From HGM12998 sp900756495 (GTDB lineage Bacteria; Bacillota; Clostridia; Oscillospirales; Oscillospiraceae): a DNA stretch of 64,000 nt. This document shows, piece after piece, positions 1 through 8,106 of this stretch; within the stretch, counting starts at the first letter, position 1, and each line of letters begins with the position of its first letter. Made by a program: the position numbers and the translations under genes. The stretch is from positions 85,220 through 149,219 of the forward strand of contig CAUEFI010000007.1 in assembly GCA_958477305.1 (NCBI GenBank), read 5' to 3'. The notes under the pieces were generated by a model. That model saw nothing but the letters and a program-made list of their open reading frames with translations. It was not told where the DNA came from and searched no databases.

Positions 1-1
1 G

Positions 2-643
2 ATCTTCTTCCGGATGCGGGGCATGTACTTCGCCGTGGCCACTTGGATCACCGCCGAGGCTCTCAAGACCATCTTCACCAGTTGGTCCTTCGTGAAGCAG
101 GGCGCCGGCATGACCGTCAAGCTCAAGCCCTACCCCTCCACCACGGAGATCTTCCTGCTCTCCCTGTCCTTGGCCATCGGCGCCACGGTGCTGGTCCACC
201 TTCTGCTCCGCTCCCGGACCGGCTTGGGCCTCTCCGCCATGGGCAACGACGCGGACGCCGCCTCCAGCGTTGGCGTAAATATCTTCAAGTCCAAGCTGAT
301 CTGCTTTGTCCTCAGCGGCGCTGTCACCGGCATCGCCGGCGTCATCTTCTACATGAACAAGGGCTCCATCTTCCCCACCGGCGGCTTCGGCATTGACTGG
401 ACCGTGTCCATTGTCTTCATCGTCATCATCGGCGGTGTGGGCACCGCGGCCGGACCCATCGTGGGTTCCATTATCTATGTGATGCTGTCTGAGTTCCTGT
501 CCAAGTACCCCGGCTACAGCATGGTCATTCTGGGCACCATCGCCATCGTTGTGATTGTCGTCATGCCTGATGGAATTGTTGGAACCCTTCAGAAAAAATT
601 CAAATTTGAGATCATGTCCCTGCGGCGCCATGCCCCTGAATAG
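2..643 (+). CDS. livM: Branched-chain amino acid-type ABC transporter permease (LivM family), 5' end missing
   Basis: The reading frame is open from the first bases of the window, so the true start lies outside; about 213 C-terminal residues remain. The protein is hydrophobic, with four or five membrane segments, and begins in the family-typical stretch 'RMRGMYFAVATW', the counterpart of the LRG-YFA motif of LivM. The EAA-like loop and the 'GGVGTAAGPIVGSIIY' segment near residues 140-155 are characteristic. LivM is one of two inner-membrane permeases of a Liv/Urt-type importer. A strong terminator follows directly, so this is the last gene of its operon. The solute-binding protein gene downstream has its own promoter. 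The substrate cannot be told from this fragment. Confidence 0.85.
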   Translation: MFFRMRGMYFAVATWITAEALKTIFTSWSFVKQGAGMTVKLKPYPSTTEIFLLSLSLAIGATVLVHLLLRSRTGLGLSAMGNDADAASSVGVNIFKSKLICFVLSGAVTGIAGVIFYMNKGSIFPTGGFGIDWTVSIVFIVIIGGVGTAAGPIVGSIIYVMLSEFLSKYPGYSMVILGTIAIVVIVVMPDGIVGTLQKKFKFEIMSLRRHAPE

Positions 644-673
644 CTATTTTTTAAGAAGAATAATGGTAAAAAA

Positions 674-709
674 GAGGTCCTCCAAGCAGCTTGGAGGACC
701 TCCTTTTTA
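674..709 (+). terminator. Rho-independent terminator after livM
   Basis: A perfect 12-bp stem (GAGGTCCTCCAA with its complement) closes a 5-base loop and is followed by a run of T. It ends the livM transcript. Confidence 0.9.
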
Positions 710-823
710 TTGCTTGATAACCATTTTTTAGTCGGTATAAAGTCCAGTTTACACCCCCGTTTTTGTCTCTATTGCACAAAAGACAGCCAGATATATTTGT
801 GTTAAATGACGCAAAACTTCCAC

Positions 824-854
824 TTGACTATCATCCAAGTTGATACTCTATGAT
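824..854 (+). promoter_or_regulatory. Candidate sigma-70-type promoter for the solute-binding protein gene
   Basis: TTGACT (824-829) and TATGAT (849-854) are separated by 19 bases. The spacing is longer than ideal, but the site lies in the only AT-rich part of the 301-base gap between livM and the next gene, about 90 bases before the start codon. Confidence 0.45.
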
Positions 855-944
855 GAAGATAGAAAGAAGGAAGCTTCCTCTCAAGGATCTGTCTGCAGCA
901 GATCCGCCCCGGACAACTTTATTTGGATTGAAGGAGGAAGAATC

Positions 945-2258
945 ATGAAACACCTCAGATATGTTTCTTGCATTTTGGCTGTTTTGTTCTGCTTTGTACT
1001 CTTTACCACCAGCTGCGCTCCGGCTGACGCCGCCGGCACCCCATCCGGTACCCCCGCCGCCTCCCAGAGCAGCGGCAAGGATGAGATCCCCTCATCTGTA
1101 AAAATTGGTATTGTGAATCCCACCACCGGCGCTTTGGCCGGCTTTGGCGAAGGTACACCCTGGACGGAAAACCTCATTGTGGACTATGTGAACAATGAAT
1201 TGGGCGGCATTTACTTTGAAGATTACGATGCCACACTGCCTATTGAGATCGTCGTATATGATTCTCAGAGCACTTCTACCAACGCCTCTCAGATGGCCCA
1301 AAAACTAGCAGAAGAAGACCGTGTGGACATTCTCCTAGCCCACCACACACCTGAGACTGTCAATCCCGTCTGCGCAGTAGCTGAGCGGTACGGCATCCCC
1401 TGTATCTCCATGGATGAGCCTATCGATGTTTGGCTCAACGAAGGCCCCTATGAGTGGACTTATCACGCTCATTGGATTATGAGCGACCTGTATGACCTGT
1501 ATCTCTCCATGTGGGAAGAGGCCGGTTTCCCTGCCGGCTCCGGCGCCAAGGTTGGATTCCTCTTCCCCAGCGATGCAGACGGGAATATGTTCCGCGCCTA
1601 CTTCAATGAACATCTGCCGGAAGATGGCTACACGGTAGTTGACCCCGGACAGTTCCCTGCCGGTACAACCGACTACACTGACATTGTCAACCGCTTTGCA
1701 CAGGAAGGCGTGAATATTGTTGTAGGCGCCAACAGCACCCCTGATTACGGCTCTTTCTGGCTTCAGGCTCAGCAACTGGGCTTTACCCCGGATATCGTAA
1801 CGATGGCCAAGGCCTGTCTCTTGAAAGCTGATGCCGAGTCCATCGGCGCTGAGTTGGTGGACGGTACCTGTTACGAGGTTTGGTGGAGTGTAGACCGCAC
1901 TTACACCTCTGCCCTTACGGGTGCTGACCCGCAGAGCTTGGCCGCTCTCTACGAGGCCGATACCGGACGTCCCATTACTCCTCCTATGGCTGTCAAATAC
2001 GCCTCCATGGAGCTGGCTGTAGCCGCTCTGCAAAATGCCGGTAGCCTGGATCCCGAAGCTATCCGCGACAGCTTGGCCAGCCTCGACCTAGATACCGTCA
2101 TGGGACACATCAAGTACAACGAGGACCGCTATTCGGTCATCGCCCTTACCGGCGGCCAGTGGCAGCTTCAGGAGGATGGCGACTTGGTGCAGGCCATTAT
2201 TGATAACGCTCTCTATCCCGACGTTCCTTTGACGGGTGAGATGGAGCCCCTCAAATAG
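945..2258 (+). CDS. ABC transporter solute-binding lipoprotein, type I (branched-chain amino acid/urea-type)
   Basis: The start is placed at the ATG at 945 because it follows a strong AAGGAGGA ribosome site and opens a classic lipoprotein signal (MKHLRY..., lipobox 'FTTSCA'). The upstream in-frame ATG at 840 lacks this. The mature 437-residue product has the Peripla_BP_6 (LivJ/AmiC/UrtA) fold. It starts 'VKIGIVNPTTGALAGFGEG', and has the DSQST, HHTPET and 'VVGANSTPDYG' segments expected along the bilobal fold. It should be anchored outside the membrane and deliver ligand to a Liv-type permease, plausibly the livM upstream. Ligand unknown. A Ser/Gly/Ala/Pro-rich linker follows the lipid-attached cysteine. 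Confidence 0.85.
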   Translation: MKHLRYVSCILAVLFCFVLFTTSCAPADAAGTPSGTPAASQSSGKDEIPSSVKIGIVNPTTGALAGFGEGTPWTENLIVDYVNNELGGIYFEDYDATLPIEIVVYDSQSTSTNASQMAQKLAEEDRVDILLAHHTPETVNPVCAVAERYGIPCISMDEPIDVWLNEGPYEWTYHAHWIMSDLYDLYLSMWEEAGFPAGSGAKVGFLFPSDADGNMFRAYFNEHLPEDGYTVVDPGQFPAGTTDYTDIVNRFAQEGVNIVVGANSTPDYGSFWLQAQQLGFTPDIVTMAKACLLKADAESIGAELVDGTCYEVWWSVDRTYTSALTGADPQSLAALYEADTGRPITPPMAVKYASMELAVAALQNAGSLDPEAIRDSLASLDLDTVMGHIKYNEDRYSVIALTGGQWQLQEDGDLVQAIIDNALYPDVPLTGEMEPLK

Positions 2259-2305
2259 AGCTCGCCGCTTTGCTTCTGATGTGAACGAGTGAGGGATTCA
2301 GATAA

Positions 2306-2357
2306 AAATGGAGGCGGAGAGCGGACTCCCAAGTGGGTCCGCTCTCCGCCTCCATTT
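2306..2357. terminator. Bidirectional terminator between the solute-binding protein gene and pyrB
   Basis: A perfect 20-bp inverted repeat (2306-2325 and 2338-2357) with AAA/TTT ends lies between two convergent genes. It can terminate both. Confidence 0.85.
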
Positions 2358-2365
2358 CGCTTCAT

Positions 2366-3424
2366 TCATCGCAGCACTGCGTCGCAGTATGCGCAGCAAT
2401 CCACGCCGCTATTCTGCTTGACAAGCGGAGGAAGATACAGCTCTGTCTGGGTGATGCAGTTGGGGTTCGAACACAGCGGCTTGACGCCGATCTCTACCGG
2501 ATCCGGCTCTATGCGTTCCTGATTTGCCAGATCGGTAAGAAGAGCCATACGGGCAAACATGCCGAACCGGGCCTGCTGAAAATAGACCGCTCTCGGGTCG
2601 TCATCCACATCTATGGTAATTTCATCAACTCTGGGCAGCGGGTGCATGACCAGCAAATTCTTTCGCGCCCGCTCCAGCTTTCGCCTGGTCAGTACATAGA
2701 TCCCCTTGCACCGCTCATACTCCAGCGGATCCACAAAGCGTTCCCGCTGGATGCGGGTCATATAGAGTACATCCAGCTGAGGAATGACCGTTTCCAGGCC
2801 GGTAACCTCCACGAACCACAGGCCATGTTCCTTCATAAAATTGCGGATATATTCGGGCACCGCCAGTTCCCGGGGGGCGATGAGATAAAACTTTACATTC
2901 TGGAATTTCGCCAGGGCCTTGATGAGCGAGTGGACGGTGCGGCCGTTCTTCAGGTCGCCGCACAGTCCGATGGAAAGTCCGTCCACCTCGCCCCGCAGCC
3001 GGGTAATAGTGGTGAGGTCGGCTGTGGTCTGTGTCGGATGCATGTGGCCGCCGTCTCCGGCATTGATGACCGGGACCGGCGAATACAGGGAGGCCGCCTT
3101 GGCCGCTCCTTCCTTCGGATTGCGCATAACAATGACATCCGCATAGCTGGAGACCATCTTAATGGTATCCTTCAAGGTCTCTCCCTTTGCCACGGAAGAG
3201 GACTTGGGATCGGCAAATCCAAAGACTGAGCCTCCCACCCGGAGCATAGCAGCCTGAAAAGAAAAGTTGGTTCGCGTAGATGGCTCGTAAAAGAGGTTGC
3301 AGGACACCCGGCCCCGGCAGGCGTCCATAAAATCGGCGGGGTGGTCTATGATATCGCTGCATCTCCGGTACAGCTTATCCCACTCCGCCCTGGAAAGATC
3401 CCCGAAATCAATGAGATGACGCAT
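2366..3424 (-). CDS. pyrB: Aspartate carbamoyltransferase catalytic chain with a C-terminal PyrI-like zinc tail
   Basis: PyrB condenses carbamoyl phosphate with aspartate, the first committed step of pyrimidine synthesis. Family motifs are intact: the carbamoyl-phosphate loop 'YEPSTRTNFSF' (about residues 46-56), the catalytic Lys in 'KGETLKDT', 'HPTQTTADL' and 'HPLPRVDEI' near residue 261. The chain is 352 residues, about 40 longer than ordinary PyrB. The excess reads CSNPNC...CCAYC, the same C-x4-C...C-x2-C pattern as the zinc domain of the separate regulatory subunit PyrI, but without PyrI's nucleotide-binding domain. No other pyr gene is adjacent. An AGGGGAAGATG-type ribosome site precedes the start. 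Confidence 0.93.
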   Translation of the reverse strand: MRHLIDFGDLSRAEWDKLYRRCSDIIDHPADFMDACRGRVSCNLFYEPSTRTNFSFQAAMLRVGGSVFGFADPKSSSVAKGETLKDTIKMVSSYADVIVMRNPKEGAAKAASLYSPVPVINAGDGGHMHPTQTTADLTTITRLRGEVDGLSIGLCGDLKNGRTVHSLIKALAKFQNVKFYLIAPRELAVPEYIRNFMKEHGLWFVEVTGLETVIPQLDVLYMTRIQRERFVDPLEYERCKGIYVLTRRKLERARKNLLVMHPLPRVDEITIDVDDDPRAVYFQQARFGMFARMALLTDLANQERIEPDPVEIGVKPLCSNPNCITQTELYLPPLVKQNSGVDCCAYCDAVLR

Positions 3425-3590
3425 CCTTCATCTTCCCCGTTCTTTTTTTGTTTTTCAGGTTATCATACCATATTTTGCGCCGCTTAACAAGAACACGGCC
3501 CTCCTTTTTTCTTGTCATTTTGCCAGAAAGTACATCGTATGCTGCCGCCGATCCGCGTCATACTGAAAAAAATGACTTGGAGGGGCAAGC

Positions 3591-4151
3591 ATGGCGGACT
3601 GGTTTTGGTATGTTTTGATCTACAGCTTTTTCGGCTTTCTCATGGAGGTAGGTTTTGCCCGGGCCACCCGCTGCCCCAAGAGAGACAGAAAGTGTCGGTA
3701 TTTTCTTCCTATTTGTCCGGTTTACGGGATAGGCGCAGCAGCAATCTTGGGCTTGGCCTCCATTTTAGGCGACAATCTCTGGGTTCTCATTCCCTGCGCA
3801 GCCGCAGCAGCTACTGCTGTTGAATATCTGGCCAGCCTTTTTTATGAAAAGGTCATGCTCGTCTCCTTCTGGGACTACTCTCACCTTCCTCTAAACCTGC
3901 ACGGTCGGGTCTGTCTGCTCTTTTCAGGCTACTGGCTGATTCTTACCCCGGCACTGCTTTACCTGGTGCAGCCCTGGACGGCGCGGCTGGTCAGCCATAT
4001 CCCATCTGTACTGATCCTCCCATCGGGGCTGATTCTGGCTGCAGACACAATCCTCACTATTCTGCTTCTCCGCCGCACCCGGGACACAGAATCTCTTCGT
4101 TGGTATCTCCATCTGGCTCTGTTTCGCCGCCTGGGCGAGGCCGGAGAATAG
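3591..4151 (+). CDS. CmpB-like integral membrane protein (putative 'ABC transporter type IV' family, PF06541-like)
   Basis: A 186-residue hydrophobic protein with about five predicted membrane helices. The opening 'WFWYVLIYSFFGFLMEV' and the 'CPVYGIGA' and 'FWDYSHLPLNLHGRVCL' segments recall the family annotated as putative ABC-transporter type IV (CmpB-like), common in Clostridia. No ATP-binding partner is adjacent and the real function of the family is unknown. A GGAGGGG ribosome site sits 6 bases before the ATG. The gene stands alone and ends at a hairpin shared with the convergent small gene. Confidence 0.7.
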   Translation: MADWFWYVLIYSFFGFLMEVGFARATRCPKRDRKCRYFLPICPVYGIGAAAILGLASILGDNLWVLIPCAAAAATAVEYLASLFYEKVMLVSFWDYSHLPLNLHGRVCLLFSGYWLILTPALLYLVQPWTARLVSHIPSVLILPSGLILAADTILTILLLRRTRDTESLRWYLHLALFRRLGEAGE

Positions 4152-4152
4152 G

Positions 4153-4188
4153 AAAGGCGGGACGGTCCCCCGGCCGCCCCGCCTTTTT
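4153..4188. terminator. Terminator hairpin between convergent genes
   Basis: AAAGGCGGG (4153-4161) pairs with CCCGCCTTT (4178-4186), with further C-G pairs inside, followed by T residues. It immediately abuts the stop codon of the minus-strand gene. Confidence 0.8.
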
Positions 4189-4401
4189 CTATACCTGACG
4201 CAATTCGCCTAACACCTCGTCAATTTTCTTTTGTGGAATGTACGCCTGGGCAAACCCCAGGATCTGTTCCAGCGTGACGGTGCGGGCCGCCCCTACGGGC
4301 GGATGCTTGAGCACCATAGGAAAGCGGCGCTGAAAAATGGTACGAGAGCGCGGATTGTCCATCAGCTCTCCTACTGTAATACGGTTGTTCTTCAGATCCA
4401 A
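4189..4401 (-). CDS. Small helical protein of unknown function, TTG start
   Basis: A 70-residue protein with the segments 'ITVGELMDNPRSRTIFQ' and 'ARTVTLEQILGFAQ'. The layout (short helix, proline loop, 'TLEQI' helix) resembles small helical domains found at the C-termini of assorted clostridial enzymes, but I cannot name a family with confidence. The start is TTG at 4401 with GGAGGTG eight bases upstream, which argues for a real translated gene. It lies 50 bases downstream of the molybdopterin oxidoreductase remnant on the same strand and may once have belonged to the same operon. Confidence 0.5.
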   Translation of the reverse strand: MDLKNNRITVGELMDNPRSRTIFQRRFPMVLKHPPVGAARTVTLEQILGFAQAYIPQKKIDEVLGELRQV

Positions 4402-4450
4402 GCTGTTTCACCTCCGTCACTATCCTATGCAGCTGTCCGGCAAATTTGAC

Positions 4451-4946
4451 TTATTCCCCACCACGCCCATGCTGCTCGGCCAGCATGCAGGTGATCTCGT
4501 AGTCACTGTAGGATTCAGCCAGAGGATCGATGCACTTCTCCTCTGGATAGCGCAGGTTGAACTGGCCGCTGAAGTTGTCGATGGCGATGTCGTCCTCCTC
4601 CAGCTTGGTGTTCACCGGGAGAATGATATCGGCCAGCAGCGCATCGTTTGGTGGTGCGCGCCGGTACGCCGCAGATGGGAGCCGCCCACTCGGAGGTCTT
4701 CTCCACGCCGTCCTCCCGGCCCATGACGTAGTCCTCATAGTGTTCCACGCCGACGGCATGGGACTTCAGGTAGTCCTTGTCGTAAGTACCCTCGTGGAAC
4801 CACACATTGGTGATAGCCAAGTAGAGAGCCGCATCGGTGTTGGGCAGGACGGGAATCCACTGGTCGGCGTAAACCGCCGCCGCATAGTTCACGTCAGGGC
4901 AGATGTATATCTGCTTGATGCCTAACTCGGTGTACCAATAGCTCAT
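4451..4946 (-). pseudogene. Remnant of a molybdopterin oxidoreductase (transhydroxylase/catechol dehydroxylase-like)
   Basis: Two frames together cover parts of a DMSO-reductase-family large subunit. One reads 'YWYTELGIKQIYICPDVNY...WIPVLPNTDAALYLAI...GTYDKDYL...YVMGREDGVEKT...ICGVPA'. The other resumes at 'NDALLADIILPVNTKLEED' and runs to the stop. The pieces are joined by a frameshift plus a large internal deletion, and the N-terminal part is absent where the ISLre2 remnant abuts. A full gene would exceed 2 kb. The 'PNTDAAL' and 'EDGV-KT-EWA' wording is closest, from memory, to pyrogallol-phloroglucinol transhydroxylases and catechol dehydroxylases. That would suit the amidohydrolases nearby, but the substrate assignment is inference. 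Confidence 0.75.
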
Positions 4947-4949
4947 GGG

Positions 4950-5904
4950 CTTTTCAGCGATACTGTGTGCATGATGGCGGTGGAAGCGGCCTGCGCGGTG
5001 AGTTACCGGACGGCGGCGACCACTCTTAACGACCTAACCGGGCTGAACTTGAGCCACGAGAGTGTTTGGCGCATTGTCCAGAACGCCGGGAGTTGGGAGC
5101 AGGTCCGTGTGGACACCCTTGCGGCGGCAGCAAAGGCCGAGCACGGGGCCGGGATCTACGAAACGCCGGTACTGTATGAGGAGATGGACGGCGTGTACCT
5201 TGCCCTGCAAGGGAAAGACCGCGTGGAACACGGCCCCAGCAAGGAGATGAAGGTGTCCATTGCCTACTCCGGAATCTACGAGGACGCCAGCGGGCGGCGA
5301 AGCCTTGCCAACAAGGTTTCCTACGCCAGCATGGAGCAGGCGGAGCACTTCCGGGGCCATACCGAGGGTGTAGTGGCAGACTTCTACGATTTGGACTGCG
5401 TGGAACAGCGGGTCTTTAACAGCGATGGCGGGACTGGACCTTGATGAACAGGAGAAACGGCGGAGGCTGTTTACCTACTTCAGCAACCACAAACACGCAT
5501 TGGTGCCGTACTACCAGCGGAAAGGAAAACAACCGCCGCTTCCCAACGAGGGCCAGCAGCCCGCCCGGTGCGGGAGCATGGAGAGCAACATCTTCACCAT
5601 GATTGGGAACCGGATGAAGCACAACCGAACCTGCTGGAGCGTGGCAGGGGCCAACAACCTTGCCGCCCTGCTTGCCCTGCACCATACCGGCCACCTGCGG
5701 CGCGTTTTGCGGGATTGGACGGCTCACGGGGACCCCTCCAGCCTGTTTACAGTGACGGAGCCGCTGACCGCAGCGGATGCCAACAGGCGGGCCAAGAATG
5801 TCTATATCCCACCGCATCTGTTGTCTGCTGACAATCTCCACCCAACCGTGAAGCACTGCTTGACGACCTTCTTCCCGCTGTCCGAGATGTACGCCACTAA
5901 CTGA
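4950..5904 (+). pseudogene. ISLre2-family transposase remnant (UPF0236)
   Basis: The sequence encodes 'AVEAACAVSYRTAATTLNDLTGLNLSHESVWRIVQ' and then the DDE-like core 'EMDGVYLALQGKD...EMKVSIAYSG'. After a junction near 5425-5435, a second frame carries the C-terminal third ('FTYFSNHKHALVPYYQRKGK...CGSMESNIFTMIGNRMK'). Both the N-terminal hundred or so residues and about a hundred central residues are missing, and the frame changes at the central junction. No terminal repeat is recognisable at the left edge, where it runs straight into the molybdopterin oxidoreductase remnant. The element cannot move on its own. Confidence 0.8.
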
Positions 5905-6060
5905 CAGCGGTGGCTAAGTGCGCCTGGCCCGGTTTACGCCGGGGCCATTCACCTTGAACAGCACTTTCTACTGACTCTGATTTTGGTGCCAGCCCCCCTT
6001 GCCAACGATTTTGTTACACATACTTTGACAGACTGGAAATTGTGTCACAGATCTTTTTTG

Positions 6061-6069
6061 TGCTATAAT
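6061..6069 (+). promoter_or_regulatory. Extended -10 promoter of the Crp/Fnr gene with a palindrome upstream
   Basis: TGCTATAAT is a perfect extended -10 element about 67 bases before the start codon. Upstream (about 6040-6048) lies TGTGTCACA, a short palindrome that uses the TGTG/CACA half-sites of Crp-family operators. Autoregulation is therefore plausible. Confidence 0.6.
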
Positions 6070-6135
6070 ACCAAATGAGGCAGTATGTCTCTCAAGTTCG
6101 GCAGACCACACACGAAGCATAAAGGAGCGTTTACT

Positions 6136-6831
6136 ATGGATGCGAATTTTATTGCCGAGTTTCCGAATTTCCGGCTAAATGCCAATCCGGATATACTAAA
6201 GCGCTGGCACGAAATTTTCCGAAGTAAGCCGCAGATCACAGTGCCTACCCACTCCGTCATCGCTGAACAGGGGAGGCAGGCCCGAAACCTGTACTACATT
6301 AATAGCGGACTGATAGAATATACCTATACCGGAGAGGACGGACGGCAGAATTTTTTCGAACTGTTGGGAGACTACTGTATTTTTCCTCTTCAGCCGATAT
6401 TTGGGCACAACGCCAACGTGGGAACCTTTATAGCGCTGGAGAACTGCGCCCTGAGCGTCATCAGCGCCCAAGAGGTCTACGAGTACCTGAGGCTGGACAA
6501 CGAGCTGGCCCTGGAGCTGCTGGCGGAGTTTGCCCAGATTACTGGCGGCCACATCCGGCAGATCGGGATGAGCATCAGCGATACCACCAACCGCGTCGAG
6601 CAGATCCTCTGCCTGCTGGCGGAATACCGGCTCAAGCATACCCGGAAGGGGGATCTCCCGGTCATTGGCCTAGGTCAGGCCGATCTGGCACGCATCGCCA
6701 AAACCACTCGGGTCACCATCACGAAGATCCTGGGCGATCTGAAACAGAAGCATATCATCCGGACGACCTACGGCGGGCTGATTGTCACCGATATGGCCGC
6801 CCTCCGCCGGGCGGCGGAGGGCGAAACATAA
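6136..6831 (+). CDS. Crp/Fnr-family transcriptional regulator
   Basis: The ATG at 6136 is chosen over one at 6085 because AAAGGAGCG precedes it at the right distance. The 231-residue protein has an N-terminal cyclic-nucleotide-binding-like beta barrel (about residues 30-125, 'VIAEQGRQARNLYYINSGLIEYTY'). A dimerisation helix follows, then a C-terminal winged helix (about 175-225) with the recognition segment 'GQADLARIAKTTRVTITKIL'. No cysteine cluster for an iron-sulfur centre is visible, so a small-molecule ligand is more likely than direct O2 sensing. It lies between remnants and 1.3 kb upstream of the TRAP/amidohydrolase operon, which it could regulate; that is inference from position only. 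Confidence 0.88.
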   Translation: MDANFIAEFPNFRLNANPDILKRWHEIFRSKPQITVPTHSVIAEQGRQARNLYYINSGLIEYTYTGEDGRQNFFELLGDYCIFPLQPIFGHNANVGTFIALENCALSVISAQEVYEYLRLDNELALELLAEFAQITGGHIRQIGMSISDTTNRVEQILCLLAEYRLKHTRKGDLPVIGLGQADLARIAKTTRVTITKILGDLKQKHIIRTTYGGLIVTDMAALRRAAEGET

Positions 6832-6924
6832 AATTGAAAAGAATGCGCCGCAAAACTTTCGTTTTGCGACACATCCATTCAGGTTGCAAAATAGGCATGG
6901 GCGATGCAAGATGTTGGAACGAGG

Positions 6925-7721
6925 CAGTGCCTAGGAAGCGTAAAGACAATACATCCAGGAAGAAGCTGGCCCGCAAGAAGAAAGAGAAGATCCACACCAT
7001 GACAAAGAGCATAACTGACCCGGACAGCGGCTTATTCGTAAAGGGAGACCACAATCGGCAGTTCGCTTACGAGGCTCATACCGTCTGCGACAGCCATGGT
7101 TTTGTCTTAGAAACGGTAGTAACTCCCGGCAATGTTCATGACAGTGTGGCCTTTGATGAGGTATATGACAAGGTAACGAAAGCATTCCCCGGAGTAGAGG
7201 CCATTGTTGCGGATTCCGCTTACAAGACACCGCATATCTGCAAAAAGGTCTTTGATGACGGCAGAATCCTCGCTACAGCATACAAGCGCCCTCAAACGAT
7301 GAAGGGGGGGCATGCGTGGTGGAAATATGTCTATGACGAGTTCTATGACTGCGTCATTTGCCCCGAATACCAGACGCTGAAATACAGCACCACCAACCGG
7401 GATGGATACCGGGAATACAAAAGCGATCCGAAGATTTGCGCCGCTTGCCCCACCAGGGAGCTTTGTACTCATTCCAGGGTCTGTGTAAAGACGGTGCAGC
7501 GTCATATCTGGAAAGACTACGAGGAACTGGCGGATGATGCCCGATATACGCCGGAGTACCAGGCTCTTTACAAGAAACGCAAAGAAACGATTGAACGGGC
7601 CTTCGCAGATGCGAAAGAAAAACACGCTATGCGTTATACACAGTACAGAGGCTTGGCTCAGGTGACAAACTGGGTGAAGCTTAAATTTGCTGCCATGAAT
7701 CTCAAAAAACTGGCCAAATAG
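6925..7721 (+). pseudogene. IS1182-family transposase, N-terminally truncated
   Basis: The open frame covers roughly the C-terminal 260 residues of an IS1182-type DDE transposase: 'MTKSITDPDSGLFVKGDHNRQFAYEAHTV', 'VVTPGNVHDS', 'IVADSAYKTP' and the closing 'KKRKETIERAFADAKEKHAMRYTQYRGL'. The family is usually near 480 residues, so the N-terminal half, including the first catalytic aspartate region, is gone. The first 30 codons of the open frame (from 6834) come from sequence after the crp-like gene, not from the transposase. A strong hairpin follows at 7779. Confidence 0.85.
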
Positions 7722-7778
7722 AAATGGACGGATATGACCCATTCCTTGCTTTTCTTCCTGTTCTATCCCGAATATGCC

Positions 7779-7816
7779 AGAAACCCGGCTGCCGCTTAAT
7801 GCGCAGCCGGGTTTCT
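7779..7816 (+). terminator. Hairpin after the IS1182 remnant
   Basis: AGAAACCCGGCTGC (7779-7792) pairs perfectly with GCAGCCGGGTTTCT (7803-7816). No long T run follows, so it is either a weak terminator or part of the old IS end. Confidence 0.6.
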
Positions 7817-7900
7817 CGACAGGCTGAGCCGTTTTTGCAGCAAAAGAGCTAAAAATTTATCTCAAAATGTATTCCACTTAGCAGAATATACCAACTTTTT

Positions 7901-7909
7901 TGTTATAAT
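7901..7909 (+). promoter_or_regulatory. Extended -10 promoter of the first TRAP operon
   Basis: TGTTATAAT forms an extended -10 element in an AT-rich stretch. It lies about 200 bases before dctP, leaving a long 5' leader (about 7917-8106) in which I see no recognisable riboswitch. Confidence 0.6.
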
Positions 7910-8106
7910 AAGTTTATAGAGAGGGCTGTGCGTAGCCGTAGGGACAGATTTGAAATCCGCTTGGTGTGCGTCAGCATGTCCCATCTCCGCTTCGCAAACC
8001 GCACTTTATAATGTTCCTCTCATGTGACTGCGAATGGCTTTTTCCTAGGCAGACCGCGTTTGGCAACGTACGAACACACAAACGGAATGAAATTAGGAGG
8101 ACAGAA

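Noticed and set aside
7917..8106. Riboswitch in the long leader of the first TRAP operon
   Set aside because: The leader is about 190 bases, but I could not recognise any known aptamer core or a terminator/antiterminator pair.
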